Source: Calditrichia bacterium (GTDB taxonomy: Bacteria > Calditrichota > Calditrichia > RBG-13-44-9 > J075). Taken from it: DNA of 64,000 nucleotides. The DNA lies in the NCBI GenBank assembly GCA_020635015.1, contig JACKAP010000012.1:1-64000 (forward strand), given 5' to 3'. A program made the translations under genes and the position numbers. Every line of letters begins with the position of its first letter. The stretch's first letter is position 1. Below, piece after piece: positions 52,537-60,484 of this stretch. Below the pieces are notes generated by a model, which did not search any database, was not told the DNA's origin, and saw only the letters and a program-made list of their open reading frames with translations.

Positions 52537-52849
52537 AGGTATTTAACCGACACTCAGGAGTCAAAGTGCTTTCATATATATCCTTCCTCCTGCATCTGTG
52601 GGATGGAAAGAAGTTCATCAACGCGGTCAAGATCCTCAGTTCCTATTTCCTGTCGCGACTGACCGGAAGATATTTTGTGTGGGGCAGGCCCTACACCTTT
52701 ATTATCGAGCCGACCGCCTTATGCAACCTGCGCTGTCCGCAGTGCCCGGTAGGACTGCAGACCCTCTCACGCCCGCAGAGCAATATGCCGATCGATGACT
52801 ACCGCCGGATCATCGATGAGATCAGCGAATACACCTGGGTGCTGCTGCT

Positions 52850-52856
52850 TTTTTTC
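52850..52856 (+). other. Slippery heptamer TTTTTTC at the first frame break
   Basis: In the zero frame the codons read CTT TTT TTC, which exactly fits the X XXY YYZ register of -1 ribosomal slippage. The ATGA at 52892-52895 also allows the second half to be started by coupling. No downstream pseudoknot was established. Confidence 0.5.
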
Positions 52857-53568
52857 AGGGAGAGTCGTTCATCAATCCGGCGATCATCGACATGATCGAT
52901 TATGCCTACGAAAAGAAGATCTTCACGGTGATCAGCACCAACGGCACCCGGCTGGCCAATCCGCAGTTTGCCCGGGAGCTGGCGGCCAGCAAATTGGGCC
53001 GCCTGATCCTCTCCGTCGACGGCGCCACCGAGGAGACCTATAAAGTGTACCGCCAGGCAGGCCATTTCTCGCGGGTGATCCGCGGCATCCGCCAGTTCAT
53101 CGAGGCCCGCCGGGAATTGGGGAAAAAATACCCCCTGGCCGACCTGCAGTTCATTGTGATGGCCCATAACGAACACGAGATGGATGCCATCAAGAAACTC
53201 GGCAAAGAACTGGGGGTGGACCGGGTAATCTTTAAATCGCCCCAGATTTACGACTTCGAGAATGCCGAGCAAACCCTCCCCCAGAATCCCCGCTTCCGGC
53301 GCTATCACAAGGTGAACGGGGAATACCGCCTGAAAGGAAGCTATTCGGGGTATTGCAAAAAAATCTGGTATGGTTCCGCCATCACCTGGGACGGCAAGGT
53401 GATCCCCTGCTGCTTCGACAAGGACGCCGAATTCCAACTGGGCGATCTGGCCGACAGCAATTTTGCCGAGATCTGGGAGGGCGACAATTACCACCGCTTC
53501 CGTAACCTGGTGCGGAATAAGCGCGATAGTATCGAGATGTGCAAGAATTGTACTGAGGGGCTGAAGAT

Positions 53569-53575
53569 TTTTTTA
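53569..53575 (+). other. Slippery heptamer TTTTTTA at the second frame break
   Basis: Zero-frame codons ATT TTT TTA again fit X XXY YYZ; this heptamer is the classic retroviral slip sequence. A -1 shift here ends the radical SAM protein at TAG 53578, whose last bases overlap the GGAGG ribosome site of the next gene. Confidence 0.5.
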
Positions 53576-53590
53576 AATAGGAGGATGCAC

Positions 53591-54010
53591 ATGGCAGATA
53601 TCAAAACCAAACCCACCGATAACAGCGTCACCGACTTCCTCAACAGCGTCGAGGATGAAAAAAAACGCGCCGACAGTTTCAAGATCCTGGAAATGATGCG
53701 GGAGGTGACCGGCGACGAACCGAAAATGTGGGGCCCCAGCATCGTGGGGTTTGGCGATTATCATTATAAATACGAGAGCGGGCGGGAAGGCGATTTTTTC
53801 CTGACCGGCTTTTCACCCCGCAAACAAAATCTCACCCTCTACATCATGGCCGGATTCAAACGCTATGAGGAGCTGATGGCAAAACTCGGGAAATACAAGA
53901 CCGGTAAATCCTGCCTCTACATCAAAAAGCTGGAAGACGTGGATCCGGATGTGCTGAAAACCCTGGTGACGGAATCGGTGGCGCATATGGAGCGGCAGTA
54001 CAAGCAGTAG
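53591..54010 (+). CDS. DUF1801 (YdhG-like) protein
   Basis: A 139-residue protein that matches the small stand-alone DUF1801 family from start to end (MADIKTKPTDNSVTDFLNSV, MWGPSIVGFGDYHYKY, FSPRKQNLTLYIMAGF, SCLYIKKLEDVDPDVLKTL). An independent start at 53591 has its own GGAGG 8 nt upstream. It is read in frame with the second half of the radical SAM frame only because of the T7 run at 53568, so the apparent fusion is probably not real. Function is unknown; iron-chaperone or YdhG-like annotations exist for the family. Confidence 0.82.
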   Translation: MADIKTKPTDNSVTDFLNSVEDEKKRADSFKILEMMREVTGDEPKMWGPSIVGFGDYHYKYESGREGDFFLTGFSPRKQNLTLYIMAGFKRYEELMAKLGKYKTGKSCLYIKKLEDVDPDVLKTLVTESVAHMERQYKQ

Positions 54011-54079
54011 ATATGGCTGCCCGGCCTGCGGCCTGACTAAATGGTAAATGCTTATTGCTCACTTGTCAATTACCATACT

Positions 54080-54186
54080 ATTCCCCGCCTTCTCAAGGCG
54101 GGGACAGATGGCGAAGCGTCCAGCAAGCCAATCAGGGGCGGTTGCGCGCCCCAACCGCCCCTGATTGGCTTGGGAAGGTGGGGAAT
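54080..54186. repeat. MITE-like nested inverted repeat
   Basis: Terminal arms ATTCCCCGCCTTC (54080-54092) and GAAGGTGGGGAAT (54174-54186) enclose a small hairpin (CCCCGCCTTCTCAAGGCGGGG) and a perfect 20-bp stem, AAGCCAATCAGGGGCGGTTG against its inverse (54125-54171). It lies between the DUF1801 and amylase genes and encodes nothing. Confidence 0.75.
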
Positions 54187-54256
54187 AATTGGCTCAAATA
54201 AATTTTTGTAAAAAACAATTTGCAATGTTTCCACCAACCCAACCTCGGGAGGAAGT

Positions 54257-55873
54257 ATGTCGGCATCCCGTTTTATTCTCATGATCGTCAAATCCAAATT
54301 TCATTTCTCCTTGATCAGCCTGTTGTCGCTGCTGACGTTGTTGCTTTCTTGCACCCAACAGGAACCCGCGCCGCCGCGCGCATTCGAGGAGGAGGTGTTT
54401 TATCACATACTCCCGCGCAGCTTTTATGACAGCGATGGCGACCGGGAAGGCGACTTCCATGGCTTGATCGAAAAGCTGGATTATCTCCAGGAACTGGGGG
54501 TCACCGCCGTGCTGATGCTCCCAATCTATGACTCGGATTATTATCACAATTATTTCGCCAACGATTTCGAAGCGGTGGATCCGGAATACGGCGGCAAGGA
54601 GGGTTATTTCGAATTGCTGGAAGCCCTGCACCAACGGGGCATGAAGCTGTTCATGGATATGGAGATCCATTACGTCACCGAACGCCATCCCTGGTATACC
54701 GATTCCTACGGCAATCCACACTCGCCCTACAGCAAATATATCATTTACAACGGCCCCGGCAATACCGAGCCGGAATCGATCATTTTCGGCCTCACTGCTC
54801 TGCAATCCTACGACGGCGACGTCATCAAGATCTGCACCATCGACCTGGGCAATCCCCAGGTGCGCGACTATCTCTACGGCCTCTTCCGCTATTGGGTCGA
54901 TCCCAATGGTGACGGCGATTTCCGTGACGGGATCGACGGCTACCGCATCGATCATATCATGGACGATCTCGACTGGAAAGGCAAGCAGACCAACCTGCTG
55001 TCCGATTTCTGGAAGCCGCTGTTCCAGCAGTTGCGGCAGCAAAACCCGGCAATGAAGATCATCGGGGAGCAGGCCGAGTGGGGCTATGGGAAGGAATATT
55101 TTGCGAAGGGGGACCTGGATGCGGTCTTTGCTTTTCCCCTGTACATGGCCGTGGGACGTTTCAACAAACAGGACCTCATGAATAAGATCGACAGCACCTT
55201 CCTCAGCACTCCGGCAGGAAAACATCAGTTGGTGTTTATCGAAAATCACGACACCGACCGCTTTGCCTCCGTCGTAGCGGAAAATCCCGGCAAACTGCGG
55301 GTAGGCGCGGCGCTGAATATTCTGCTGAAGGGCATTCCGAGCATTTATTACGGCCAGGAGCTGGGCATGAAAGGGGTCAAGCAGGAGTGGGGGCCGACCG
55401 ATGCCAACGACATCCTCCGCCGGGAGGCATTCGAGTGGTATCAGACGGTCGATGGGCCGGGCATGGCCCTGTGGTACCGCGACAGCGGACCCTGGTGGGA
55501 CCTGACCAACCTGCGCGATGATGACGGCATCTCCCTGGAAGAGCAGCAGGCAACACCGGGTTCGCTCTGGCAGTTTTACCGCCAATTGCTCACCCTGCGC
55601 CGGGAACATGCCGCCCTGGCCAGCGGGGAGTTCGCTTTTATCCCCAATGAAGACGAAAAAGTGCTATCCTTCCTGCGCTGGAATGACACCCAGCACATCG
55701 CGGTGATCGTCAATCTGGATGAAAATCCCCGAGAGGTAACGCTGGATTTGGCAGGCCTGCCGCAACTCGCCGGAAAAGCCCTGCAGCGCGACCTGCTGAG
55801 TGGCGAAACCTTTTCCGGTAGCGCCGGTTTTTCGCTGGATGGTTATGGGGTGCGGGTGGTGAAAGCTGAGTAA
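54257..55873 (+). CDS. GH13 alpha-amylase-family lipoprotein
   Basis: A 538-residue glycoside hydrolase. A type II signal with lipobox LLSC (Cys32) anchors it to an envelope membrane. The (beta/alpha)8 domain carries the nucleophile Asp232 (GYRIDH), the acid/base Glu271 (IIGEQAEW) and the third acid Asp332 (ENHDTDR); the C-terminal beta-sandwich (about 450-538) is present. It should act on alpha-glucans or malto-oligosaccharides. GGGAGG lies 5 nt before the ATG. No other starch gene is nearby, so it may scavenge extracellular or surface glucans. Confidence 0.9.
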   Translation: MSASRFILMIVKSKFHFSLISLLSLLTLLLSCTQQEPAPPRAFEEEVFYHILPRSFYDSDGDREGDFHGLIEKLDYLQELGVTAVLMLPIYDSDYYHNYFANDFEAVDPEYGGKEGYFELLEALHQRGMKLFMDMEIHYVTERHPWYTDSYGNPHSPYSKYIIYNGPGNTEPESIIFGLTALQSYDGDVIKICTIDLGNPQVRDYLYGLFRYWVDPNGDGDFRDGIDGYRIDHIMDDLDWKGKQTNLLSDFWKPLFQQLRQQNPAMKIIGEQAEWGYGKEYFAKGDLDAVFAFPLYMAVGRFNKQDLMNKIDSTFLSTPAGKHQLVFIENHDTDRFASVVAENPGKLRVGAALNILLKGIPSIYYGQELGMKGVKQEWGPTDANDILRREAFEWYQTVDGPGMALWYRDSGPWWDLTNLRDDDGISLEEQQATPGSLWQFYRQLLTLRREHAALASGEFAFIPNEDEKVLSFLRWNDTQHIAVIVNLDENPREVTLDLAGLPQLAGKALQRDLLSGETFSGSAGFSLDGYGVRVVKAE

Positions 55874-55881
55874 CGGATGTG

Positions 55882-55982
55882 TATTTGGGTAGATGAAGCG
55901 ATAAAGTTGAGGTTTTGAGCGTTTTTTCCTTTGTAGCGACACTATGAATAGTGTCGCTACAAAGGGAGTCGCTACCCAAATA
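55882..55982. repeat. MITE-like TTTGTAGC hairpin element, copy 3, with terminal repeats and 8-bp flanks
   Basis: Terminal inverted repeats TATTTGGGTAG (55882-55892) and CTACCCAAATA (55972-55982) enclose a perfect 15-bp stem, CTTTGTAGCGACAC with its inverse around TATGAATA. The 8-mer ACGGATGT flanks it on both sides (55873-55880 and 55984-55991) one base out, like a target-site duplication. It begins at the amylase stop codon. Confidence 0.8.
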
Positions 55983-56013
55983 GACGGATGTTATGGGTCA
56001 CATCAACTGATAA

Positions 56014-59000
56014 CTAAAACGGCAGCGTTAAGATCACTTTCGTACCTTCATCCGGCGCAGAGTCAATCTTCATCTGCCCTTTCTGGCGCCGCACCCGTCC
56101 CCGCATAGTGCTCATGCCTTTTCCGGTGGTCTTCCGCGAAGGATCAAACCCTTTGCCATTATCCGTGACGACAATCTCCAGCATCCCGGACTTATAGCCG
56201 GTACTGATACTGATCTCCGTCGCTCCGGCATGTTTGATCGCATTCTGCACCACCTCTTTCAGCAGCAGCCAGAGGTCCTTGCGTTGTTCCGGCTGCAGAT
56301 TGCGGGAGGGGAGCTGGGTTGCCGGAGGCAGATGGAAGCAGAATGAAATCTGCCCGCCCCGGCAGGCGCCGGCAGCCATGTCCTGCACCCGCAGCAGCAG
56401 GTTCTCCAGGGTCTCCGGCCGGGAATCGATTGCCCAAATGATGTCACGAATCGCCGTCACCGACTCCTGGGAGAGCTGGATCAACCGCTCCAGCAGCGGG
56501 AGGGTGTTGATCTTGGATACGGAGACGGATGTCACTTCATTCTGAATGATCTTTCCGAAGGTGGCGATACTGCTCAGGTTGCCGGCAATCTCATCATGGA
56601 GATCCGCCGCCAGGCGGATACGCAGGCGCTCGATCTCTAACTGCCGCTTTAGGCGATAGCGGGAGATCCCGTAAACCGTCACCCCGAGCGCCGCAGCCAG
56701 CAGGGCCCTGAACCACCAGGTTGCCCAGAACGGCGGTGTGATGCGGAAGCGCAAAGCGGCGCCGTGGTCGTTCCAAATCCCGTCGCTGTTGCTCCCTTTG
56801 ACCCGGAACATATAATCGCCCGGATCCAGGTGGGTGTAACTTACGAAACGACGAGTACCGGCATAAATCCAATCGCTATTCAACCCCTCCAGCATATAGG
56901 CGTACTGATTCTTGCGGGGAGCGGTATAATCCAGCGCGGCGTATTCGAACGAAAAATAATTGTCGGTATAAGGAAAAGTGAGGGTCTCGCCGCGGGCGAT
57001 TGCCGGATAAACCACCAACGGCTTTTCGAAAACCCGGAAAGCGGTAATGACCACCGGAGGAATGAAGCGGTTCTGATGAATCCGCTCCGGATAAAATGCG
57101 TTCAAACCGTTGATTCCGCCGAAATAAAGAATGCCGGACTTTCCTTTACAAAAGGCGCCCTGATTAAATTCATTGCCCTGCAGGCCATCGCTGACATCGT
57201 ATTTTTCGATCTGCAGATTGCGCTTCAGGTCGGCAATGTTTCCGCCGAACACCCCTTCACCGCCGGAAGACTGCCAGGAAAGCCGGGCCAGCCCCTGGTT
57301 GGTACTAATCCACAGGCTGCCGCTGCTGTCGGGCAGGATCCCATAGACCACATTATTGGGAAGCCCATCCTGCTCGGTGAGGTGATAAAATTGCTCCCGG
57401 GTCCGGTCGTACAGATTCAGCCCGCCGCCCCAGGTGCCCATCCAGAGATTTCCCCGGGGATCTTCCATGATGCTCCAGACGGTATTGTTGCTCAGGCTGA
57501 GCGAGTCGGCCGGGTCATGCAGATATTGGGTAAACCGATTCTTTTCCCGGTCGAAGCGGGTGACGCCTCTTCCCCAGGTACCGGCCCACAGCGCCCCCTC
57601 CCGGTCTTCATATAAGGCCCAGACCCAGTTCCCGCTCAAGGAATTGGAGCTGCCGGGTTCACTGGCATAATGGGCAAAATTATCGCTTAGCGGCAAATAG
57701 CGGTTGATTCCTCCGCCGGAAGTGCCGATCCAGAAATTGCCCTCCCGGTCTTCACATAGCGTCATGATGCTGTTGTGGGAAAGAGCGCCCGGCTGACCTT
57801 CGCGATGCTGATAGCGCTCGAAGCGTCCTTTCCGGCGATCGTAGCGATTCACCCCTCCGTCCAGCGTGCCGACCCAGATCTCGCCGTTTCGCCGCTCATA
57901 GATGCAGGTAATCCGGTCGTCGCTGAGGCTGTAGCGGTTGTTCGGTTCGTGACGGAACACCTGAAAGCGGGTAGCGCCCGGGGCACGGTAATTGAGGCCG
58001 CTGCTTTTGGTGCCGACCCACAAGCCTCCGCTGCGCTCCTCCCATACCGCCCGCACTTTATTGTCACTGAGCCCGCGCGGATCACCACCCAGATAGTGGT
58101 GGTAGCTGAAATCTTCCCGCCGGCGGTCATAAACCGACAGGCCGTTGCCGGTGCCGATCCAGATCGCGCCGGCGCGGTCTTCGTGCAAAGAAAGCACTTC
58201 ATTGCTGCTCAGGCTGAAACTGACGGCCGGATTATTCCGGTACTGGTCAAACTGCTCCCGGGCAGGCTGGTAGCGGCTGAGCCCTTCGTCGTAGGCGCCG
58301 ATCCAGAGATTGCCGGCGTTGTCTTTACACAGAGCGGTGATCAGCTTGCCCGCTGAAGCAGCGGAATTAGCCTGCAGCGCACGGAATGGAGTGAACTTTC
58401 CGCTGTCTTTGTGAAAGCGGCAGATGCCCCCCCCATAGGTGCCGACCCAGATCTCACCGGGATTGGCGGGATCTTTATACAGCGTCCATACCGCCGGATG
58501 GGATAGCTGCCCGGGACCCGGGCGGTAATGGGTGAAGACGCCCCGTTCACGGTCGCCTTTCCGCAGCCGGGAAAGGCCGTTCCAGGTGCCGATCCAGAGA
58601 TCGCCGCCGGCATCTTCCAGGATTGCCCCGACGCTGTGATGGATCAGACTGGTGCTGTCCTTCGGGTTATGAAGATAATTCACGAATTTGTTCCCGGCCG
58701 TATCCAACCGGCTCAGCCCCCCGGCCCAGGTGCCGATCCACAGCGTTCCGCTGCGATCCTGGTAGAGCGCGGAAACATTGTCGCTGGGGAGGCTGGCGCT
58801 GTCCTGCGGATCATGATGGTAGCTTTGAAAATTGTCCCGGGAAGGATCATACCGATTGAGCCCGCCACTGTAGGTGCCGACCCAGAGATTTCCCTGCCGG
58901 TCGACCAGCAGGCGCCAGATATAATTGTCGGAAAGGGAGGAAGCATCGGCAGGATTATAGCGGTATACTTTGAAGTTATAGCCGTCATAGCGGTTTAACC

Positions 59001-59241
59001 CGTCCTGCGTGCCGAACCAGAGATATCCCTGGCGGTCCTGGGCAATCGCATTGACACTGGATTGGGAAAGTCCCTGCTCCGGCGCCAGACGGCGGAATTT
59101 AAGACCGTCTTCCCCGGCAGCCAGAATGGCGGGCAGTATCACAAAAAAAATCAGCAAGCAAATAATGCTGCTGATCCCGGCGGAATAGGCCGCCGCAAAA
59201 TACCCGGAAGCGCCCGGAACGATAGGATATGGTCGACCCAT
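56014..59241 (-). CDS. Propeller-sensing hybrid-type histidine kinase (Reg_prop/Y_Y_Y/HisKA_3)
   Basis: A 1075-residue membrane kinase. After an N-terminal hydrophobic segment (IICLLIFFVILPAILAAG) come about 13 two-component-regulator propeller repeats (LWVGTYSGGLNRYD type), a Y_Y_Y domain (YMLEGLNSDWIYAGTRRFV), one transmembrane helix (WWFRALLAAALGVTVYGI), HisKA_3 with phospho-acceptor His (AADLHDEIAGNLSS, residue 882) and HATPase_c (VVQNAIKHAGATEISI, VTDNGKGFDPS). There is no receiver domain, so a separate regulator is needed; the NarL-type regulator at 62485 is the nearest candidate. The ATG at 59241 is one choice; a GTG at 59283 is another, neither with a strong ribosome site. Confidence 0.9.
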   Translation of the reverse strand: MGRPYPIVPGASGYFAAAYSAGISSIICLLIFFVILPAILAAGEDGLKFRRLAPEQGLSQSSVNAIAQDRQGYLWFGTQDGLNRYDGYNFKVYRYNPADASSLSDNYIWRLLVDRQGNLWVGTYSGGLNRYDPSRDNFQSYHHDPQDSASLPSDNVSALYQDRSGTLWIGTWAGGLSRLDTAGNKFVNYLHNPKDSTSLIHHSVGAILEDAGGDLWIGTWNGLSRLRKGDRERGVFTHYRPGPGQLSHPAVWTLYKDPANPGEIWVGTYGGGICRFHKDSGKFTPFRALQANSAASAGKLITALCKDNAGNLWIGAYDEGLSRYQPAREQFDQYRNNPAVSFSLSSNEVLSLHEDRAGAIWIGTGNGLSVYDRRREDFSYHHYLGGDPRGLSDNKVRAVWEERSGGLWVGTKSSGLNYRAPGATRFQVFRHEPNNRYSLSDDRITCIYERRNGEIWVGTLDGGVNRYDRRKGRFERYQHREGQPGALSHNSIMTLCEDREGNFWIGTSGGGINRYLPLSDNFAHYASEPGSSNSLSGNWVWALYEDREGALWAGTWGRGVTRFDREKNRFTQYLHDPADSLSLSNNTVWSIMEDPRGNLWMGTWGGGLNLYDRTREQFYHLTEQDGLPNNVVYGILPDSSGSLWISTNQGLARLSWQSSGGEGVFGGNIADLKRNLQIEKYDVSDGLQGNEFNQGAFCKGKSGILYFGGINGLNAFYPERIHQNRFIPPVVITAFRVFEKPLVVYPAIARGETLTFPYTDNYFSFEYAALDYTAPRKNQYAYMLEGLNSDWIYAGTRRFVSYTHLDPGDYMFRVKGSNSDGIWNDHGAALRFRITPPFWATWWFRALLAAALGVTVYGISRYRLKRQLEIERLRIRLAADLHDEIAGNLSSIATFGKIIQNEVTSVSVSKINTLPLLERLIQLSQESVTAIRDIIWAIDSRPETLENLLLRVQDMAAGACRGGQISFCFHLPPATQLPSRNLQPEQRKDLWLLLKEVVQNAIKHAGATEISISTGYKSGMLEIVVTDNGKGFDPSRKTTGKGMSTMRGRVRRQKGQMKIDSAPDEGTKVILTLPF

Positions 59242-59388
59242 CAATGCACAATTTCCCTGCTGATTTAGCGGAAAAATGTACACTCCCGAAAACGTTCACG
59301 CAAGCCCAATTCTGCCCCCGGAACAAATAAGCGCGTGGGAAATCCCGCGAGCCTCTCCGGCAGATAAACCCGTTAGGTTAACCTAAAA

Positions 59389-59437
59389 AGCAGGGCCTCC
59401 CGCCGGAAAGTCTCACCTTCCGGCGGGAGGCCCTGCT
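59389..59437 (-). terminator. Long terminator hairpin, loop type GGTGAGACT
   Basis: A perfect 20-bp stem (AGCAGGGCCTCCCGCCGGAA and its inverse) around a 9-nt loop, 8 bp after the stop of the minus-strand sorting-domain gene, ending in TTTTTAGG on the minus strand. Same loop and placement as the hairpin at 49238-49290 but a different stem. Confidence 0.85.
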
Positions 59438-59444
59438 CAAAGGC

Positions 59445-60338
59445 TTAACGGGTAAGGAGCATCTTGCGGGACTGCCGGAATCCCCCCGCCTCCAGGCGAT
59501 AGAAATACACCCCGCTGGGCAGGCTGCCGGCATGCCAGTTGACGACATGCGCCCCGGCGCTGCGCGGTTCGCGGTCGATGAGCTTCGCCACCACCCGGCC
59601 CTGGACGTCATACACCGTCAGCGATACCGTCTGTGCCCGGCTCAGGCTGAAGGGGATGGTGGTCGAGGGGTTGAAGGGATTGGGATAGTTCTGTTCCAGC
59701 ACAATGCCGTCCGGTACTGTAGCGCTGCCGTCTTCAATCCCCACCACCCCGCTGAAGGCGAGGTCGTCGATCAGCATGGCGGAACCGATATGAGGTTGCC
59801 CGGTAAAGCTGGTGTCGACCAGGAAAAAATAGATTGAAGCATATTCCGGCTCGGGAGTGCCGGGGGAATAAAACAACGGCATGGAAAATTGGGTATAAGT
59901 GCTGCCGGTGGCCGGTAAAAATTCCGATCCGCCGCCAACCACCATCGTATCCTGCCCGGAGGTGGCATAAATTGCGGCGCTGACCAGCATCGCGTCGCCC
60001 CCAATCGGCTGGAATTGATAATAGCCGGTCAGGCTGGCATGCCGTTGGGAAATCGGGAATCCGACCACGCCGGAGGTGGTATCACCGGCAAATAAAGAAG
60101 GGGGAAACGGAACTCCGAATGCATTGACGACCTCTCCCCGTACCGCGTAGGACCCGGAATGCGCATTATTGGATTGGGTAATCGTTTCAATAAACCCGGG
60201 CACATTATTCGATATCCAGCCATCCGGATTCCCGCCGGTCCAGTTTTCGAACCCGGCATTGGGAATCTGCGCCGAAACAGTCAGCGAGAGGAATGTCATC
60301 ATCGTGACGGTCAGGATAAATGATAGAAATTTGTTCAT
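59445..60338 (-). CDS. Exported protein with N-terminal lectin-like region and C-terminal sorting domain
   Basis: A 297-residue secreted protein. The signal peptide (TMMTFLSLTVSAQ) is followed by IPNAGFENWTGGNPDGW, the usual start of a carbohydrate-binding-like jelly-roll module found in FCB surface proteins. The C-terminus has GIVLEQNYPNPFNPSTTIPF and SRKMLLTR, the sorting domain. AAAGGAG precedes the ATG at 60338. It follows the OmpA-like gene on the same strand by about 145 bp. Ligand and function are unknown. Confidence 0.82.
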   Translation of the reverse strand: MNKFLSFILTVTMMTFLSLTVSAQIPNAGFENWTGGNPDGWISNNVPGFIETITQSNNAHSGSYAVRGEVVNAFGVPFPPSLFAGDTTSGVVGFPISQRHASLTGYYQFQPIGGDAMLVSAAIYATSGQDTMVVGGGSEFLPATGSTYTQFSMPLFYSPGTPEPEYASIYFFLVDTSFTGQPHIGSAMLIDDLAFSGVVGIEDGSATVPDGIVLEQNYPNPFNPSTTIPFSLSRAQTVSLTVYDVQGRVVAKLIDREPRSAGAHVVNWHAGSLPSGVYFYRLEAGGFRQSRKMLLTR

Positions 60339-60484
60339 TGATATCTCCTTTGATATTGAAAATGAATTTTGGATCGATCGATTGTGCAGAGCACTTGCCT
60401 TTCGTTCCTTGGAGGGGAACCACATTTCCCGCCATCCCGAACAGCGCCCCGGGCACGTGCCAACCGTGGCCCAACTCCGGGAAC

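Larger units (their letters stand above)
52566..53580 (+). pseudogene. Radical SAM/SPASM-domain protein, reading frame interrupted at T7 runs
   Basis: The N-terminal part (GTG 52566, CAGGAG 5 nt upstream) carries the radical SAM cluster motif in IEPTALCNLRCPQCPVG. At 52849-52855 a run of seven T puts the frame into FRESRSS and a stop (52893-52895). In the -1 frame the family sequence continues as FFQGESFINPAIIDMIDYAY. The second part, open from ATG 52892, includes ILSVDGATEETYKVYRQAG and a SPASM region (CKKIW, KVIPCCFDKD, CKNC). At 53568-53574 a second T7 run carries the frame into the next gene; the -1 frame would stop at TAG 53578-53580. A homopolymer error, a true pseudogene or programmed -1 frameshifting are all open. 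The role may be peptide or cofactor modification; substrate unknown. Confidence 0.8.

Noticed and set aside
52892..54010. Genuine radical SAM-DUF1801 fusion protein
   Set aside because: The join exists only in the T7 frame; the DUF1801 part has its own ribosome site and start, and the -1 frame gives a clean stop before it.
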